From contig JAJIRX010000262.1 of assembly GCA_023853785.1 (NCBI GenBank), positions 124,001 to 188,000 on the forward strand: 64,000 nucleotides of DNA, read 5' to 3'. Of this stretch, positions 47,521-60,085 are shown piece by piece. The notes under the pieces were generated by a model. The model saw nothing but the letters and a program-made list of their open reading frames with translations. It was not told the DNA's origin and did no database searches. The stretch's first letter is position 1. Each line of letters opens with the position of its first letter. This DNA comes from Psilocybe azurescens (lineage: Eukaryota; Basidiomycota; Agaricomycetes; Agaricales; Agrocybaceae). The position numbers and the translations under genes were made by a program.

Positions 47521-47905
47521 TTAGGCGACAGGGAGATTGTCCGTTGAACGTTGATGTGTGACATCGTGAATCGACACCACTGATCTAATCGCAGTCGTGA
47601 AAAGTCACAAAGATAAGATAAGACAGTGAGGGCTACGATAATACGAGCAAACACAGCATGCTCTCTTTCTCGTTTGAGCGGCCCATCCTATCCTCGCCTC
47701 CTCTACCACTCTCGCTTGTCCCTACAGAACCATTCCAACGCCGCTCGTGCTATCCACATTGTATATCTGCGTTTGTGCTCTACCTTCTTTTATACTACCA
47801 CTCACCAAATAACACACAATAAAACGGTATGCGCTGAAACCTAGAGTACCATTCAAGTTGGACAGAAGTCAGAACCAGATTCAAATACCGTCTCCTTTGC
47901 CTCAT
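47521..47905. repeat. Tail of the SEC61/family X composite unit
   Basis: Matches 5926-6320 from gatctaatcgca through ccacattgtatatctgcg and cacaataaa to ccgtctcctttgcctca. Non-coding. Confidence 0.65.
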
Positions 47906-48030
47906 ATACTCGGCCGTCTGGATTCAGTAATTTTATATCACGGACACCCAGTTGGTGGACAGCGGGGAGGAGAAGATTGAAGAAAAATGGGGTTTGATCC
48001 TGGGTGTATTTTCTTGAGAGATATGTATGA

Positions 48031-48561
48031 TTAGATGGTGTATACACAGCCAGGGAAGAATAGTGTTCTGACTTCCATGTCGTGTGGGACGAGTAAACGT
48101 GGGGTGAAGGTCCAGGTCACGCTCAGGAGATCCACTATAAACCATTTGAAAGTCTCGGCGGAAACGAACAAACGACATGGCGAATATTGACGTTTGTGCT
48201 TGAAGATTGCCCATATCAGGTGCAAAAATTCATGGAGAGTCGTAGGAATTTGATTGCTTATGAACCACGCCAAATTTTTGACTTGTAGGTATTTGAAGTA
48301 TAGACGAACAAATAATAATTTAAGCTGCAGGGGCTCTTCTGAAGGCCAATACAAGATCGCGGCTCCATCGCGGAATGTGGTTCTGTTCACTAGTGAGAAA
48401 TGCCGGAATTGGTCTATAAGAGGTCGAAAGGCACGTTCAAAGATCATTATTTGGGATATATTAATTAACACAGAGAGTGATACCGAAAGACTCTGATCTA
48501 GTTTGTTCCAGTAGGGCGTGTAAGCATTGCGCAGATCGAGACATAATGTGCGCATTGGCAA
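48031..48561 (-). CDS. Hypothetical protein (open 176-aa frame)
   Basis: A minus-strand frame of 176 codons beginning MPMRTLCLDLRNAYTPYW and containing VSLSVLINISQIMIFERAF, RPLIDQFRHFSLVN, YFKYLQVKNLAWFIS and LHEFLHLIWAIFKHKR. The irregular leucine spacing and LRTLCLDL start resemble the C-terminal half of basidiomycete F-box/LRR-like proteins, but no F-box was found. It may be a terminal exon or a truncated gene; upstream exons were not located. No signal peptide is evident. Confidence 0.4.
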   Translation of the reverse strand: MPMRTLCLDLRNAYTPYWNKLDQSLSVSLSVLINISQIMIFERAFRPLIDQFRHFSLVNRTTFRDGAAILYWPSEEPLQLKLLFVRLYFKYLQVKNLAWFISNQIPTTLHEFLHLIWAIFKHKRQYSPCRLFVSAETFKWFIVDLLSVTWTFTPRLLVPHDMEVRTLFFPGCVYTI

Positions 48562-48599
48562 CCGAAATATCGATAAGTGTCTGAACAGAGCGTTGAGAA

Positions 48600-49500
48600 T
48601 TTAAACCAGGGATCCGTCCTTTATAAATGGAATCAGGGGTTTTTTTTCTTTTCTTGTCTATTTATGTCTGTTGGGGCGTAGCCCTATGTAGACCTAACTA
48701 AGTACATCTGATAATGGCAGGACCCTGGTCCTTTTCCTGTCCCGAGGACCCTATGTGCACCGCTGAGGTACGCCTGTAGCTCGCTACAGCGATCCCCTCC
48801 CCATACGGCCCAACACAATGGAATCGGGTATTGATACTGATACTCAACAATAACTGCGACAGAGGTGATGAAGGTGTTGGCCGCGAGCACCGTCTCGAAG
48901 CGACCCGATTGCTTTATAACCCTCCGAGGGCTTGCGAATAAGAATCGGGTCGCTGTCGAAAAAGGGCTGGTTACTGTTAAGAAAGCTACACTGTCTCGAA
49001 ATGAACTGCGTTTGCAAATATACGAAGTCTGTGTGAAGATAGTGCTATTGATGAAATTGATGGTGGAGCGAGTGTAATGACAGCGATTTCAATGATAGCG
49101 TCCATGATCTTGAAAGGAAGAATTGAGTTTTCTGAGACTTCCCCCTACTGTTAACAGCTACACTACCTCATGGCTCCTACTAAATGTCCAGACGAGCGTA
49201 CCAAGGTTCAAGAACAAGACGAGTCTCAATCCAGACCCAATGACCCACGCCTCTTCCGACCCATAGTTTAATGAAACAGAACATGTGCTCTGACCTTTCA
49301 CCGTTTTTCTGAGTTATTGTTGCTCCGTGTACTTTGGCGTCCGGAATACCTATAGTAGCCCGTCTATCCTATCATCTGTGATGTGTCTACAGTCATCCGA
49401 GCATAAATTTGCTGTATGTCTCCTCTCTAATGATCCGCGTCTTTCCAGTGAAGATTTCGTTCGAGGCACTTACTGACTTTTGACTTTTGTTCCCTTTTCC
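48600..49500. other. No gene firmly recognised
   Basis: A minus-strand open segment from about 48960 to 48684 (SPRRVIKQSGRFETVLAANT, ITSVAVIVEYQYQYPIPLCW) is mildly hydrophobic and may be an exon. No domain was recognised. Confidence 0.3.
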
Positions 49501-49520
49501 ATTCTCGGTTCTCAATCTAC

Positions 49521-50730
49521 GTGTATTCTCGAATACCTCGAACATCGACCTTCCAAAAATTAATCAAAAATAAAGCGTTCGTCAACACGACATTCATGAT
49601 CAAAGAGGCGGGATTCCTCAAGGATACCCGTCCTCTGAAGGTAAATCTCGTACTTCCCCTCTTTTCACAATTCCTTTATTTATCGAGTCATGCAACCTGC
49701 AAACCTTCATTGCACCATCCTAAATGCGAGCCATCGAAAGCCAAGCAGACGGACCCCGTTATGTCATACGGATATTTGGGAGTTGCGGGATGCGATGAGG
49801 GTGTTGGGGACCGGCGATGCGGATGTGCAGGTACTACAGCCTGCAGACATTAGCTCTTCGGTGTCGCTGGGAGAGACGTCTGCAGATGCATTGGCATAGG
49901 ACGCGGCAGGGGGTAAGGAATGGTTGGGATCCTGGACATATGGGCAGAAAGTTGGACAGTGTGCAGAAAAAATTCCTTACACCTAGATACCAACCCTCCG
50001 TGCAAGTCCCATCTCCTATCGGCATCAACCTGGGCACATATCATATCGACGAGCTCCAACTGTGGGATATGGGCAGTCGGGGCCCGGACAGGCGGTATGT
50101 TAGTTGTGGGGTGTTACGCTGGAATAATTGGTGGAGTTTGAGGGGGACGGAGAGGATTGGAGGAAGGGGAGGGGTTGGTGGAGCTGGATGATATATAGTT
50201 TTGTTTATTTGTTGTTGGAGTGTCTCAAGCCTAGACAAGGGGCGGTAGTAAAAGGGATGTGGGACTGCGCTCATTACATTCGTTGGCAATTACCAGTGAC
50301 CGTATGGGGCCAGGTATTGTAGTTCATATCTGTCTCTTATCTATATTAGGCGCTTCACATTGGCTTATAGATATCCGGCCGAAGTCTACAGGTTGCATGT
50401 CTTCTGAGTTTGGAGTGCGTCCCCAGTGTCTTCAGGAAGAGATAATAGCACAAACGACCATATATTGATCACTGTTATAAAACAAAGTACATATTCCAGG
50501 TGAGGAAAATTGGAGAAGCTCTTAGAGACTTGTTAGCCCGACAAGATGTCAATCAATTCCAAAGTGATTGGGAGCGAACCGTGTCGGGGACCATGTTTAT
50601 ATCACAGTCCGAGAGATTAGCTAAAACAAGAGTCAAAGTGAGCTTCGAGAAATTCAGCGACGTCGACAAGCTCGTCTCTGGCTGCTTGCAATACTTTACC
50701 TACGACAGTGTCATGACAACTTGTCCATGA
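49521..50730 (+). other. Possible hypothetical multi-exon gene
   Basis: Successive forward segments are open: FQKLIKNKAFVNTTFMIKEA (about 49555-49640), LRDAMRVLGTGDADVQVLQP (about 49785-49850), and the final exon candidate VRKIGEALRDLLARQDVNQF then DVDKLVSGCLQYFTYDS (50500-50730), which follows a good acceptor (ACATATTCCAG). No conserved domain is recognised and exon joins are uncertain. Confidence 0.25.
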
Positions 50731-50839
50731 GAAGAATGAGATTATTGATATCATAGAATACATATGTAGGGGTTCTTTGATTGCCTTCGTCAACATGATT
50801 CGCCTTTCGCTCCGCCATTCATACTCTGAAAAACTCCAA

Positions 50840-50858
50840 GTCCAAGTCCGAGTGGGAC
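50840..50858. repeat. CAAGTC microrepeat
   Basis: Three tandem CCAAGT/CAAGTC units. The surrounding 50731-51218 shows no gene. Confidence 0.7.
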
Positions 50859-51218
50859 CAAATCGAGGAACAAGGTGGGATCATGAAACAAGGGTGAAAA
50901 CCTGTTCCACACTTGGAGCTGGCAGTGTCGATTGTTGACGCTGAATCTCTGTGATAGGACACAACGCACTAACTTCGGACGGGATGATGTCAAGGAAGGA
51001 CAAAGCATGCAACGATGACAACCTGTCACTTTCCTAGATTCCTGCATATATGCTGTCCACTTGAGTGGACTCTTCTTACTGGACGATTATACGGACAAAA
51101 TTTAGTAACATTGTAACTTCGGGATACATTTACTACAAGATACCGAGTAGTAATATGACCGGAAGGATAGAAGGATACTTAAGCACTACAAGTGCAACCT
51201 ACAAGAATGGTCAACCTA

Positions 51219-51902
51219 TTAATGTTCAAAAAGTAGGTCGTCAGTCAACATACCAGAAGATACAGGTAGCACATATGCAGCAATACCGGTATCAACCCAG
51301 GGACCCCGGTTCAAGAACGTAGTGTGTTCAGGCTGACTCGTTGTATAGAAGTGATCGCCGTTTGTCTTATCCCATAACCCAAGCAATGGGACGCTGCCGC
51401 AAACCTGAGTGCGGTATACGTATGCAACAATAGTCTGAAAGGAAAAGCCAGGAACACTCGGTGGGTTGCTGTCGGTCGAAGTGGTGTATAGGTAGTCTTT
51501 AGTTGCTTCGGCGTAGAATCGGTATAGAGGGACGGTGAACTCCTGTGGATCTGTCCAAGCGAGGAAATCGGGGCCTTGAAATACCCACTGTGCGTCTTCA
51601 GATCCTTGTGTATCCACGGTTGCGAAGGCAGCTCGAGTATTGAGGGCGTGTGCAATGAGGTACGGGGTGTATGCCTGCACGTAGGTGACACCGAGGGAAG
51701 GGTCGGCGCACGTGTTTTCTGCAGGACTCTGCATGCAGGGGGTATGGCAGTAAGTAAAATAAATGCAGCGTAATTGTAATATATCTGTGGCTGGATAACC
51801 CTGACACACCTCAAGTGTTGCATTACCAGAAGCACTGACGCCAGTGATAATGATGAAGCTCAAAATGAGCGTTGTGAGAGATTTAGCGATGATGTTGTTC
51901 AT
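51219..51902 (-). CDS. Secreted DUF5648-repeat protein
   Basis: Single-exon gene of 227 aa. I chose ATG 51902 over in-frame ATGs at 51995 and 51959 because it gives a clean signal peptide (MNNIIAKSLTTLILSF to about VSA, residues 1-24). The mature part begins with a Cys-containing segment (EVCQGYPATD, CIYFTYCHTPC). It has two DUF5648-type repeats: PLYRFYAEATKDYLYTTST with GFSFQTIVAYVY, and PLLGLWDKTNGDHFYTTSQ with PWVDTGIAAYVLP. These repeats are common in secreted microbial and fungal proteins; their biochemical role is not established, and lectin-like or wall binding is only a guess. A TATA-like element lies near 52011. The frame is fully open and codon use looks ordinary. Confidence 0.82.
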   Translation of the reverse strand: MNNIIAKSLTTLILSFIIITGVSASGNATLEVCQGYPATDILQLRCIYFTYCHTPCMQSPAENTCADPSLGVTYVQAYTPYLIAHALNTRAAFATVDTQGSEDAQWVFQGPDFLAWTDPQEFTVPLYRFYAEATKDYLYTTSTDSNPPSVPGFSFQTIVAYVYRTQVCGSVPLLGLWDKTNGDHFYTTSQPEHTTFLNRGPWVDTGIAAYVLPVSSGMLTDDLLFEH

Positions 51903-52002
51903 TGAGAGAAGCTTGTAGGACAATGAATTGAGACTAACAAACGACCTCTTGTAGGTCATTAAATATGCCCTTGTGGTTGTACAAATCTTGAGCAAAGCAG
52001 AG

Positions 52003-54600
52003 ATACCAGACTATATGTAGTGTCTTGTGCCCGGTTCAAACTCATATAGAGTAACTTGCTAATGACAATGTAGTTTTTGACACAAATCGGGTTCTAGACG
52101 GTGTGAATATAGCTACCAGATGGTAAGAAGGTGCTTTACAGTATTTCGGACGAATAAAGTACCTGTTTCCACAAATACAAATGATCTAACTTTAACAATC
52201 GGTAGTACCCTGCATCCAATTTAAATTCGTCTAGAAAAACTTACCGATGACAAGGTGATTTTTGAAATAAGACAAGATTCTAGACAGGGTACCAGGTTTT
52301 TAAAGTGCTAACTTGTGGGCCTAGCGCGATAAGCACAAATATAATTTTTTTGCATGTATTTGCGTGCACTTTCGTGATTGACGTACACTACTCACTTTAC
52401 TATCGTTAGGAAAAGGTTAAATAAGTTAAATTTTCATTAAAAAAACATAGATTATTACATAGAACTGCGTATAGAGGCATGGCTCGAATGCACTCGTAGT
52501 TCATTAGCGCATAGCATGCGGACACTGAAATGAGCGAGCCCAGAAGTCGACTACGCTAATTTTTGCTAATAGGCAGTTAGTGTCCACTCAAGTGCGTTTG
52601 CGTGCATGCAAATCTCTCTAGCATGTAACTAGAGCGATATGAAAACACTCCCAACTCAAATTTTAAAAATGATTAGATTTACCAATGACTACTCATTGAG
52701 TATGTGTGTCAATCTATCATATATTATAGCCGAGTATTAAGCGCTGAAATTATTTTGAAAAGCTTCATGGCATGTTAGTTTCAATTTCACCCGGTGCTGC
52801 GGAGAGTTAGAAACACCTCACACTCACGTAGGATATGAAAAGCCTGCCATAAATTTATTTATGTATTACTACCTCGCGTCTCACAGCCTGAGATTGCCTT
52901 TAAACCTTGAAGTAGTATAATCTTTGTTGTTATAGACTACTTCTGGATATCCGATGAGTTCAGGCTACTCACTCTATAAGTTAAAAACTCGATTAATTAC
53001 GATAAAATAATACCCGCATAGTTTTATAATTTGAGCCCAACTAGCGCATAAATTTGCACGCAAGACCCACTAGTTTACACTTAAATTCCCAGTTGCACCT
53101 ATGGACGTGTCGCATTAGTCCATCTTTTTTTTAAAAAAACATGTCATTGAATGGCTCTAATATACGGCCATTTATTTCAGCAATAAGTCTTCTATTCTGT
53201 GTACCTCTTTAAATACAATCATCTTGGATTACATGCTTGGCCTGCAATATCTCGGGGCCCAGTCCGTAGACCAAGAGAACATAGGCATGTTGTGTTTGTA
53301 TAATGTCGATCCGAAGCCTGGTATAGAGAAAATAAATTATGCTACGTGCATCTATTTTGATTGACAGTAGTGCTAGAACAACAGATGTAGCGAGACAAGA
53401 GTTTTGTTCAAATGACGATCAATCTACAGCCTCCGAGTTTCAAAGCAACCAACACTTTAGAAGATCTTTAAACCTATGTCAGAAACTTGGTTTAGCATCC
53501 TCCTTGGGTGCCGGTTGTCATCCGTCATTGGTTTAAGTTCCTTATTGAGCCATGAATCCATTGTATAGGGAAAAGTGCAGCCAACTGGATACAGTATATA
53601 GGGTATATTGTGATCCATTCAAATATTTAAACAATATCGCATGAGATCCTCACGGGCGCAGACGGGCGCTTGTACAAAAATACCCAGTAGTTTACGCACT
53701 GGGCATTTCGCGTGATAAGCACTGACTGTGATAACGTAAATCAAGCAATAATTATAGAGCGCTAGGAAGGCGGCCCCGACTTAGCGTCCTATCTTACAAG
53801 CAAGATGTCTCTCCGAACTTGCGCGCACTCGCTACTCTGCAGAATGTCTCGGAAGCTTCAGAACGTATTTGGAGCCTCGGATTTAGTAGTGTCGGGGCTC
53901 GGGCACAAATGACATGACCGTCATGAGTGGGATTTATTGCGTACCACTCACGATGTACCGGCATGTCCGATATACAATACACAATGAGTTGCAATAATGC
54001 CACCCTCGATGATGCAGTAACAGCTTGGTAAAGCTAAAAATAACTCTGTCAGTTCTTGAACACCTGACTCGCTTCAGAAGCGAGACTGTCAGTTTCATTG
54101 CTAGCAAATCCTTCTATGTCACTTCGCAGACGAACTAAATGGTAGTTAACTTCTCACCATTAATTATTCTTTTTGCTTGCTTTTCAAATAGAACATATGT
54201 ACTTAATAAGGATTACTGCGCTTCTGAATTGGCTTATAGAAAAATCATATAGGAACAAATAGATTCTCCCCTCAATATGAAAGCCTGAAGAGATCTGTAT
54301 TCTGCATTTCATAAGTTTAAATCTTCTCTGACAAGTCAGTTAGAAATATTGAGAAAATCCACCACTACGAGTCAGAATCTGGGGCAGAATTTCCGGCCTG
54401 CCTAGGGCCCTAGCGGCGGCTAACACTCTATCGCGCATGCACATGTTTGTTTTCTTTATCCATCTTCTCCGTCTATTCGCTGAGCCTTGGTAGAGCCCAG
54501 ACTCTTAAAGCTGCAGTCTGCGTGAATGACCTCCCAGTGAAGCGTCCTGGATATCAAGCTATTACTCTACTATAGTTTCAATGAGCAGAACTCATTATAA
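52003..54600. other. AT-rich gene-poor stretch
   Basis: Mostly AT-rich, with frequent short A/T runs and no frame over about 70 codons (53339-53536 plus and 54003-53794 minus have no recognisable features). No terminal repeats were found. It may be decayed transposon sequence. Confidence 0.4.
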
Positions 54601-54869
54601 TTCCTATTCCTGGCTTAGCGAAAATAAATCGCACTGTGAGACGTACACTCTAGAAATATACCTAGTCCGCTCTCTCATTCTCAATGAGACTAGTTGAACT
54701 AGCTCCCAGACACATCTACGCATTGTGATCATCATATCGAAGCAGTGAGGAAATTTAGAGACAGTACAGTATGTGGGGAAGTAAGTAAAAATGCCAGAGA
54801 ACAAAAGACATTCTATCTGTGAGTATGCAGTGATGAACAAGTACATATCACAATCAATAACATGAAGGA

Positions 54870-56600
54870 AGCCAAAGAATGAAGCAATTAAGCATGGACA
54901 ACCAACCCAGAAAGCCCAGCGCACCAGAAGGAAAGGCAAGAAAAAGCACACCCATTGCAAGACCACGCCCCACCGGTATCCTGTTACCTCGGATCATATA
55001 AACTCACAACCCTCTAAAAAACCAATCCTGAAGCGCCGCCAACTAGAGCCCACCCAACACTCCCCAACATAAAAACCGGCGTCGACACACAATAGCTCCA
55101 AAATATCCTCCGGCGGATGAGCTGCTCGAACGAGCCGCCCTATCCGCTGGTGGACGTGATCTGCGCGAGGGTGGGCGCGGGCGGGGTGGAGAGGAGGGTG
55201 ATGACGACGACGAATATCGGACTGTGAGGGGAAAAGGAGAGACAAAGGTTAGTTAGAGGTTTGTTGTGAAGAGAAGGCGAGAGGGAGGAAAGGGAAGTGA
55301 AGAAGGAAAAGATGAAGAACGGTTGAGAGACTGAGACCAAAGGTTTAGAAACCCGCCACAATCAAATGTGAATGGTGAATAAAGGAGGTTATGGAATCCC
55401 CCACAAAACGCGCAAAAGAAGGAAAGGAGGGAAAACCGAGGGCGCATACACCCCGCCCTCACAATACAGTACATACAAAAAGAACAAAAGATCAAAATCA
55501 CTCACTCCTCACACACAGCATGCCAATCGCGCTTCGTCGCAAGGCCCATCAGCGGCGTGAGCAGCATGCGCGCCGAGATCGCGCACAACACCATCTTCGC
55601 GTCTCGCCCGGCTTTCTCGCAGGCGCGTCTTCTTTCCACTACGTGCATCCTTACGTCGAGCATGTGAACCTGTCCTGGTGTATAGTAGAGCTCTAACGCG
55701 CTGCAAGCAACTTCTCTCGTTACCTCATCCTCCCCGCCCCCAAAAAATAACCCCGAGCACAACAAGTAACAGGCGCCATCGGCACCGCACACTTGCCATG
55801 CACCCGCCTTAATGCTCCAGCAAGTACTGCAAAGAGGGAGTCAGGGCAACGATGAGAGAGAGTAATGCTGCGTAGGGTGAGACTGCTAGGAATACGTGGA
55901 TTGAGAGCACGAGCTTGCTGTGGGGGTGCAGGATGTATGTGTGGATGAGGCGTGTCCTTATCTCAAAGCGTTGTGACAGTGGGTTCCGACCATCTGGGCC
56001 GAGCTGCCCGAGGGCGGATTAGATTAGATACTGTAGATCGCATCAGCGGCTGTGCACGGTTTGTGTGCTAGCGCGCTTTCGTAGTGAGAGAACAACACAC
56101 TTTGCCCGCAACGCTATACTGCGTGGCCGCTCGACGAGCATTCCGAGCCTTGCCAGACACGAGCTGCTAGGGTAGGCCGGATTGGCCTACTCCAGCGTGT
56201 CGCATTTTTGGTCTTTAGTATGTCCATGCTTAGACGCTCCAGCCTATGACGGAGGACACAGAGCGCCAGCGACCTCGGAGGACGTGATACGGGGCGACGA
56301 GGGCGCAGAGGACGTCAGCAGTTGCGTGAACTGGCCCGCTATCCTCTTCGTCCAAGTGTAGAACTCGACGCGGGTGTTCGGAGATCATGCTCGATGTCCT
56401 CTACCTTGTTGATGAAGTCTGCGAGGAGTGGGGTGCACCCGCCTTTCAATGTTTCATAAAGGTGTCGAGCCCGAAGATGGATGTAGACGGGGTCGCATGA
56501 GATGATGGGGCTGCGAGGATGGTGGCTGTGCGCGTACGCCGTTGCTGCACCGGACCTTTGAACGTATGCGGATAAGGATAAAAATGGGTAGGCGTGGTAT
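54870..56600 (-). pseudogene. PIN-like transporter, copy 3
   Basis: Parallels 34990-36890 in the same orientation. The minus strand contains ISARMLLTPLMGLATKRDWH then AVCEE (55590-55505). After a likely intron come IFVVVITLLSTPPAPTLAQI (about 55220-55160) and AHPPEDILELLCVDAGFYV, a frame-shifted version of the ISRTIFWSYCVLTP region. The TLLSTPPAPTLAQI segment fits the SPPAL-LAQI signature of fungal PIN-like carriers. The loop region is largely lost between about 55990 and 56210, replaced by unrelated sequence. Non-functional. Confidence 0.6.
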
Positions 56601-57180
56601 TGTTAAGGGAAGGTATACACGTGATTAGTGATCTAGACCATTGTACCATCGATGCATCACTGAGCATTGCCGAGCAAATGTTTGTCCATTCATTCATCCG
56701 TTCTCTTCAATTTATGAAAGCTCTCCTTGTTATTTGAGAATCCTCTCGGATTGTAAGGGAACCCCTGAGTGCTATATCATGCAAGAGCTGAGCGCTGCCT
56801 GTGAGAGTAGGATTAAGAGCAGGAGGCATGCGTATTATTGGATATTAACCTGATTGCGGTGTAGTGAGTCCGTGTGCTCATTCATTTGTTAATTATTTGT
56901 GCTATTGATTCTTCCGCAACATCAGTAACATTCGCATCCGCATGCTCACTTTCTCCTTCAACGGAATCGGACCTGAACTCTGTCCCAGAAATCCACATAC
57001 ATATTATGAAGATGTTTCTCGGTAAACCGAAATTCTTAGACACTGCGCTGACTTCAAACACTGCATTGTGGGTTATTTGACTCTGAGCTTTTAAGTAGGA
57101 CTAAGCATGAATGAAGAGGAGGGAACTGTAGACTCAGATTAGGAACGAGGGATAGCTGTTGATTTCTCATCGCGGTTCAA
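56601..57180. other. No gene recognised
   Basis: Short frames only. Lies between the PIN-like remnant and the second copy of the 4-kb duplication. Confidence 0.4.
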
Positions 57181-58706
57181 ACCCCCAAAATATCTCGATA
57201 CCAAGCATATCTCGAACCTAGATGTCTCATATGCTCGTGATTCCCCTTGTATTTGGGCACAGTAACACCCTACTCTGCCTCCCCATACCTATTTTACGAA
57301 ACCGTACGGTCCCCTCATGCATCTTCCGTGATCTCCTCCTGACACGTCGTCTACACTTGGATCAGACGGTTCTGTGTATTTTTTACTGCCTACGATCTCG
57401 ACTTCTACTGTCACCGTCTTTTTAATTTGTTTCGGGCAATGCATGAGCGGAAGGAGGACGAATTACTAATTTGATTGTGCATGAGCACAAGGCTACCTCT
57501 CCATCCACTTGGAGCGGTCGGCTTGTCGTGTGGTGGGTGGAATTTGATGGAGAGCATACGTGTTCTATAGGCATCACTCCACAATTTCACATAAGCTTAA
57601 ACGTCAAATACAACAGCAAGCTTTGTTGACCTTAGCATGATTTACTCCTCCCAATCCATTTGGACAACACGGGTTTTCTCACAACGCCCGCGCAGTGTAG
57701 ACTTGTAGACTCGTTAGACTGAAGGAAGGACAGTAAAATAATTTGGACACATGAATTGCCTGTTCTACGTGCATCCTGACAGTGAGCCATCGCAGGAAAG
57801 TCCGGCAGGCGGGTTGCACACTGGAGAGGTATTTAAGGGTTCGTGTGTATTGAGATGTAGTATGGGCGCATACAGTTAGTAGGATTGGGAGAGGGATTGG
57901 TAGAGGGAGTGGGGTTGAATTTGAAGAGGCATAGGCAAAAGAGTTCCATGACGAGAGTGAGGGAGGGCGTGAGACGAACAGTATGTAAGAGTCTGGGAGT
58001 ATAGATGAATTGAATGAGCCCAGAGACCGACGGGGGTTGAGCTGTTGTGTCTTGGTGCAGGTCGCACGATTAATCGGTTGGTACACAATGGGTTCATTTG
58101 AGGACATTTGAGCTTGAGCTCGCATTTAAATATGACATAGAAAGCGAGGGTCAATAATTGGACGATTGACGGCCAGTTCCGTGAAGCGGGGTGTCTAACA
58201 TAAGGACTCACTTGCTAATGGTAAGAACCCTTCTTCTGTCAATTTCTCTCTGATGGGAATGGAGAGGCGATATCAATAGTTTACAACTACATTCATAGCT
58301 GTTTACACAGTTCTCAACTCCGGAATCGGGAGATTGTCAAACAGGTTCTGTATGGGTAGGCTTCTAATGTGAGATCCTCTTTCTGCCCTTTTAAACCGGA
58401 AGGATGATAGAATTTATCGTAAAAATGTCTATGACTGTATATACTAGAAAAACGGATCAACTACAGTATAAAAAACAGGAAACGAAAAACTGAGACCAAT
58501 GAGGAATGTAAAACAAGAACGAAGATGTCAAATAACCAACAGATCGACTGTTGTTTCGATGTTGTCGGATGTAGGCTTGATCATCCGCAAGTGTACCAAT
58601 CATAGGATGGTACTACAAGTCTAAAGAAAAGAAAAGGGAAAAGAAGAAAAATATTGTGTTGGACGGATCCGTCATCGCTTGCTATTGCATTCGCGAAATG
58701 CGCATT

Positions 58707-60028
58707 TTAGACTTGATTGTCCCCAAATGGGGCATCTGCGCTGGACTCCATCTTCACTTCGATCTTCGGGCTCGGATCCGCATCGTATACATGAACCGAG
58801 GCGTTAATGTCTCCTCCTGTGGTGTTTCCACTATGGCCGCTCCCACTGCCTTGCTGGGAGCCAAATTGTAAGCCAGATATGTGAGTTATTGTGCAGGATG
58901 CAACTGTGTGGTTATGATTTGTAGCCATTCTGGCAACCAGAATTGTTGGTGCCATTCCCTGCTTTTAGGTTAGAGATACAGGATGTGCAGATCAGCATTA
59001 GAAGGTACGTACTCGCGGCAACAGTGACAATTGCTTCCATGTAATAATCAGCTTCACTCAAGGGAGACCCGAACACACCGACTGATGGAACAGCAAAGAT
59101 AATGGCGTAGAAGAGCAGTATAAGTGAGTAAGCTGCGGCTGACTCGGTGATCACTACCACAATGCGATTGAATAATCTTTTGGATGGTGAATGATTTAAT
59201 CGAGAGGTGGAATATATTCTGTAACCAATAAAAATGTTGTAATCACAGTGGTGCCCAGTGACACAAATATTAGGGCACTTGAGATGTTATTGAACAGATT
59301 GGCATTTGCGTCACTGGCTATCTGACTGAATTCGATATCTAAAACCGTTGTCACAACAAAGAGTCCTGTAATGACATGCCATTACTGGAGGTGTTCATGA
59401 GAGACTTTGATCGATGGCGCTCACCGAATTCTGCGAATAAAAGTATCAATGGAGCCGAAATCACCCTGAATAATTGTCCCCAGACGTGGTAGCATCTCCA
59501 AATCTGACAAGAGGTCAAGGATGACTATGCAATAACCAACAATATTGACAAACCAGTAGCCCATCGGAAACAATGAACAAGGAATTCTGTAGAATAGCAG
59601 AGAGTAACCAGGTCCATTGAAGGCCGTCCGTTGTTCCCCAAAAGATTGATTCCCGCGTGTCTCCATTTATCACAACTACCCAATCAAGGTAGTACCACTC
59701 CACGATGAAGTTCAGCAAGCAAAGAAAATACAGTACTGAAATGGCTGATAGAACGATGCGACGGGTCAAGTTTGCAGGTTTGTTAGATACTGTAGGACAC
59801 ATTATTGACAATTTTATTTTCAAGTTAATGGAAGAACCCACGGTAAATGTACATCGTTCCTCCATATACCATGGTGTATATCCCTGGCACACGTAAGCTT
59901 GTGGTGTCTATTGCTCACAGATGTGGAGATTCACCCATGAGAAAATTCAAAAGCATTGAGCCATTGAGGTTGCCGCTAATTTCGTTCTCTTGGACATTGA
60001 TTGGGAATGGAATGTCAGTGGTAGACAT
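58707..60028 (-). pseudogene. 7TM-like membrane protein, paralogue C
   Basis: Same exon plan as paralogues A and B. ATG at 60028 begins MSTTDIPFPINVQENEIS. The second exon reads GIYTMVYGGTMYIY. The third is fully open here (NLTRRIVLSAISVLYFLCLL, FIVEWYYLDWVVVINGDTRE, SIFWGTTDGLQWTWLL). Then come WRCYHVWGQ-type codons, VITESAAAYSLILLFYAII, and a last exon (58955-58707) starting MAPTILVARMATN with a Ser/Gly-rich tail ending DNQV. One A is missing from the run at 59230-59234 compared with paralogue B, breaking the ITTF-LIGYR segment. Otherwise the best template for the family in this window. Confidence 0.65.
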
Positions 60029-60073
60029 TGGAAGGCGCTTTAGAATTGAGGATGTTCATCCACCGAACACTTC

Positions 60074-60085
60074 CTTTATATATCG
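60074..60085 (-). promoter_or_regulatory. TATA box of 7TM paralogue C
   Basis: The minus strand reads GATATATAAAG about 47-57 bp upstream of ATG 60028, with a conserved leader (tcctcaattctaaagc). Confidence 0.55.

Noticed and set aside
57679..58125. 148-codon minus-strand frame in the second duplication copy
   Set aside because: The frame is not preserved in the homologous region at 20.0-20.5 kb.
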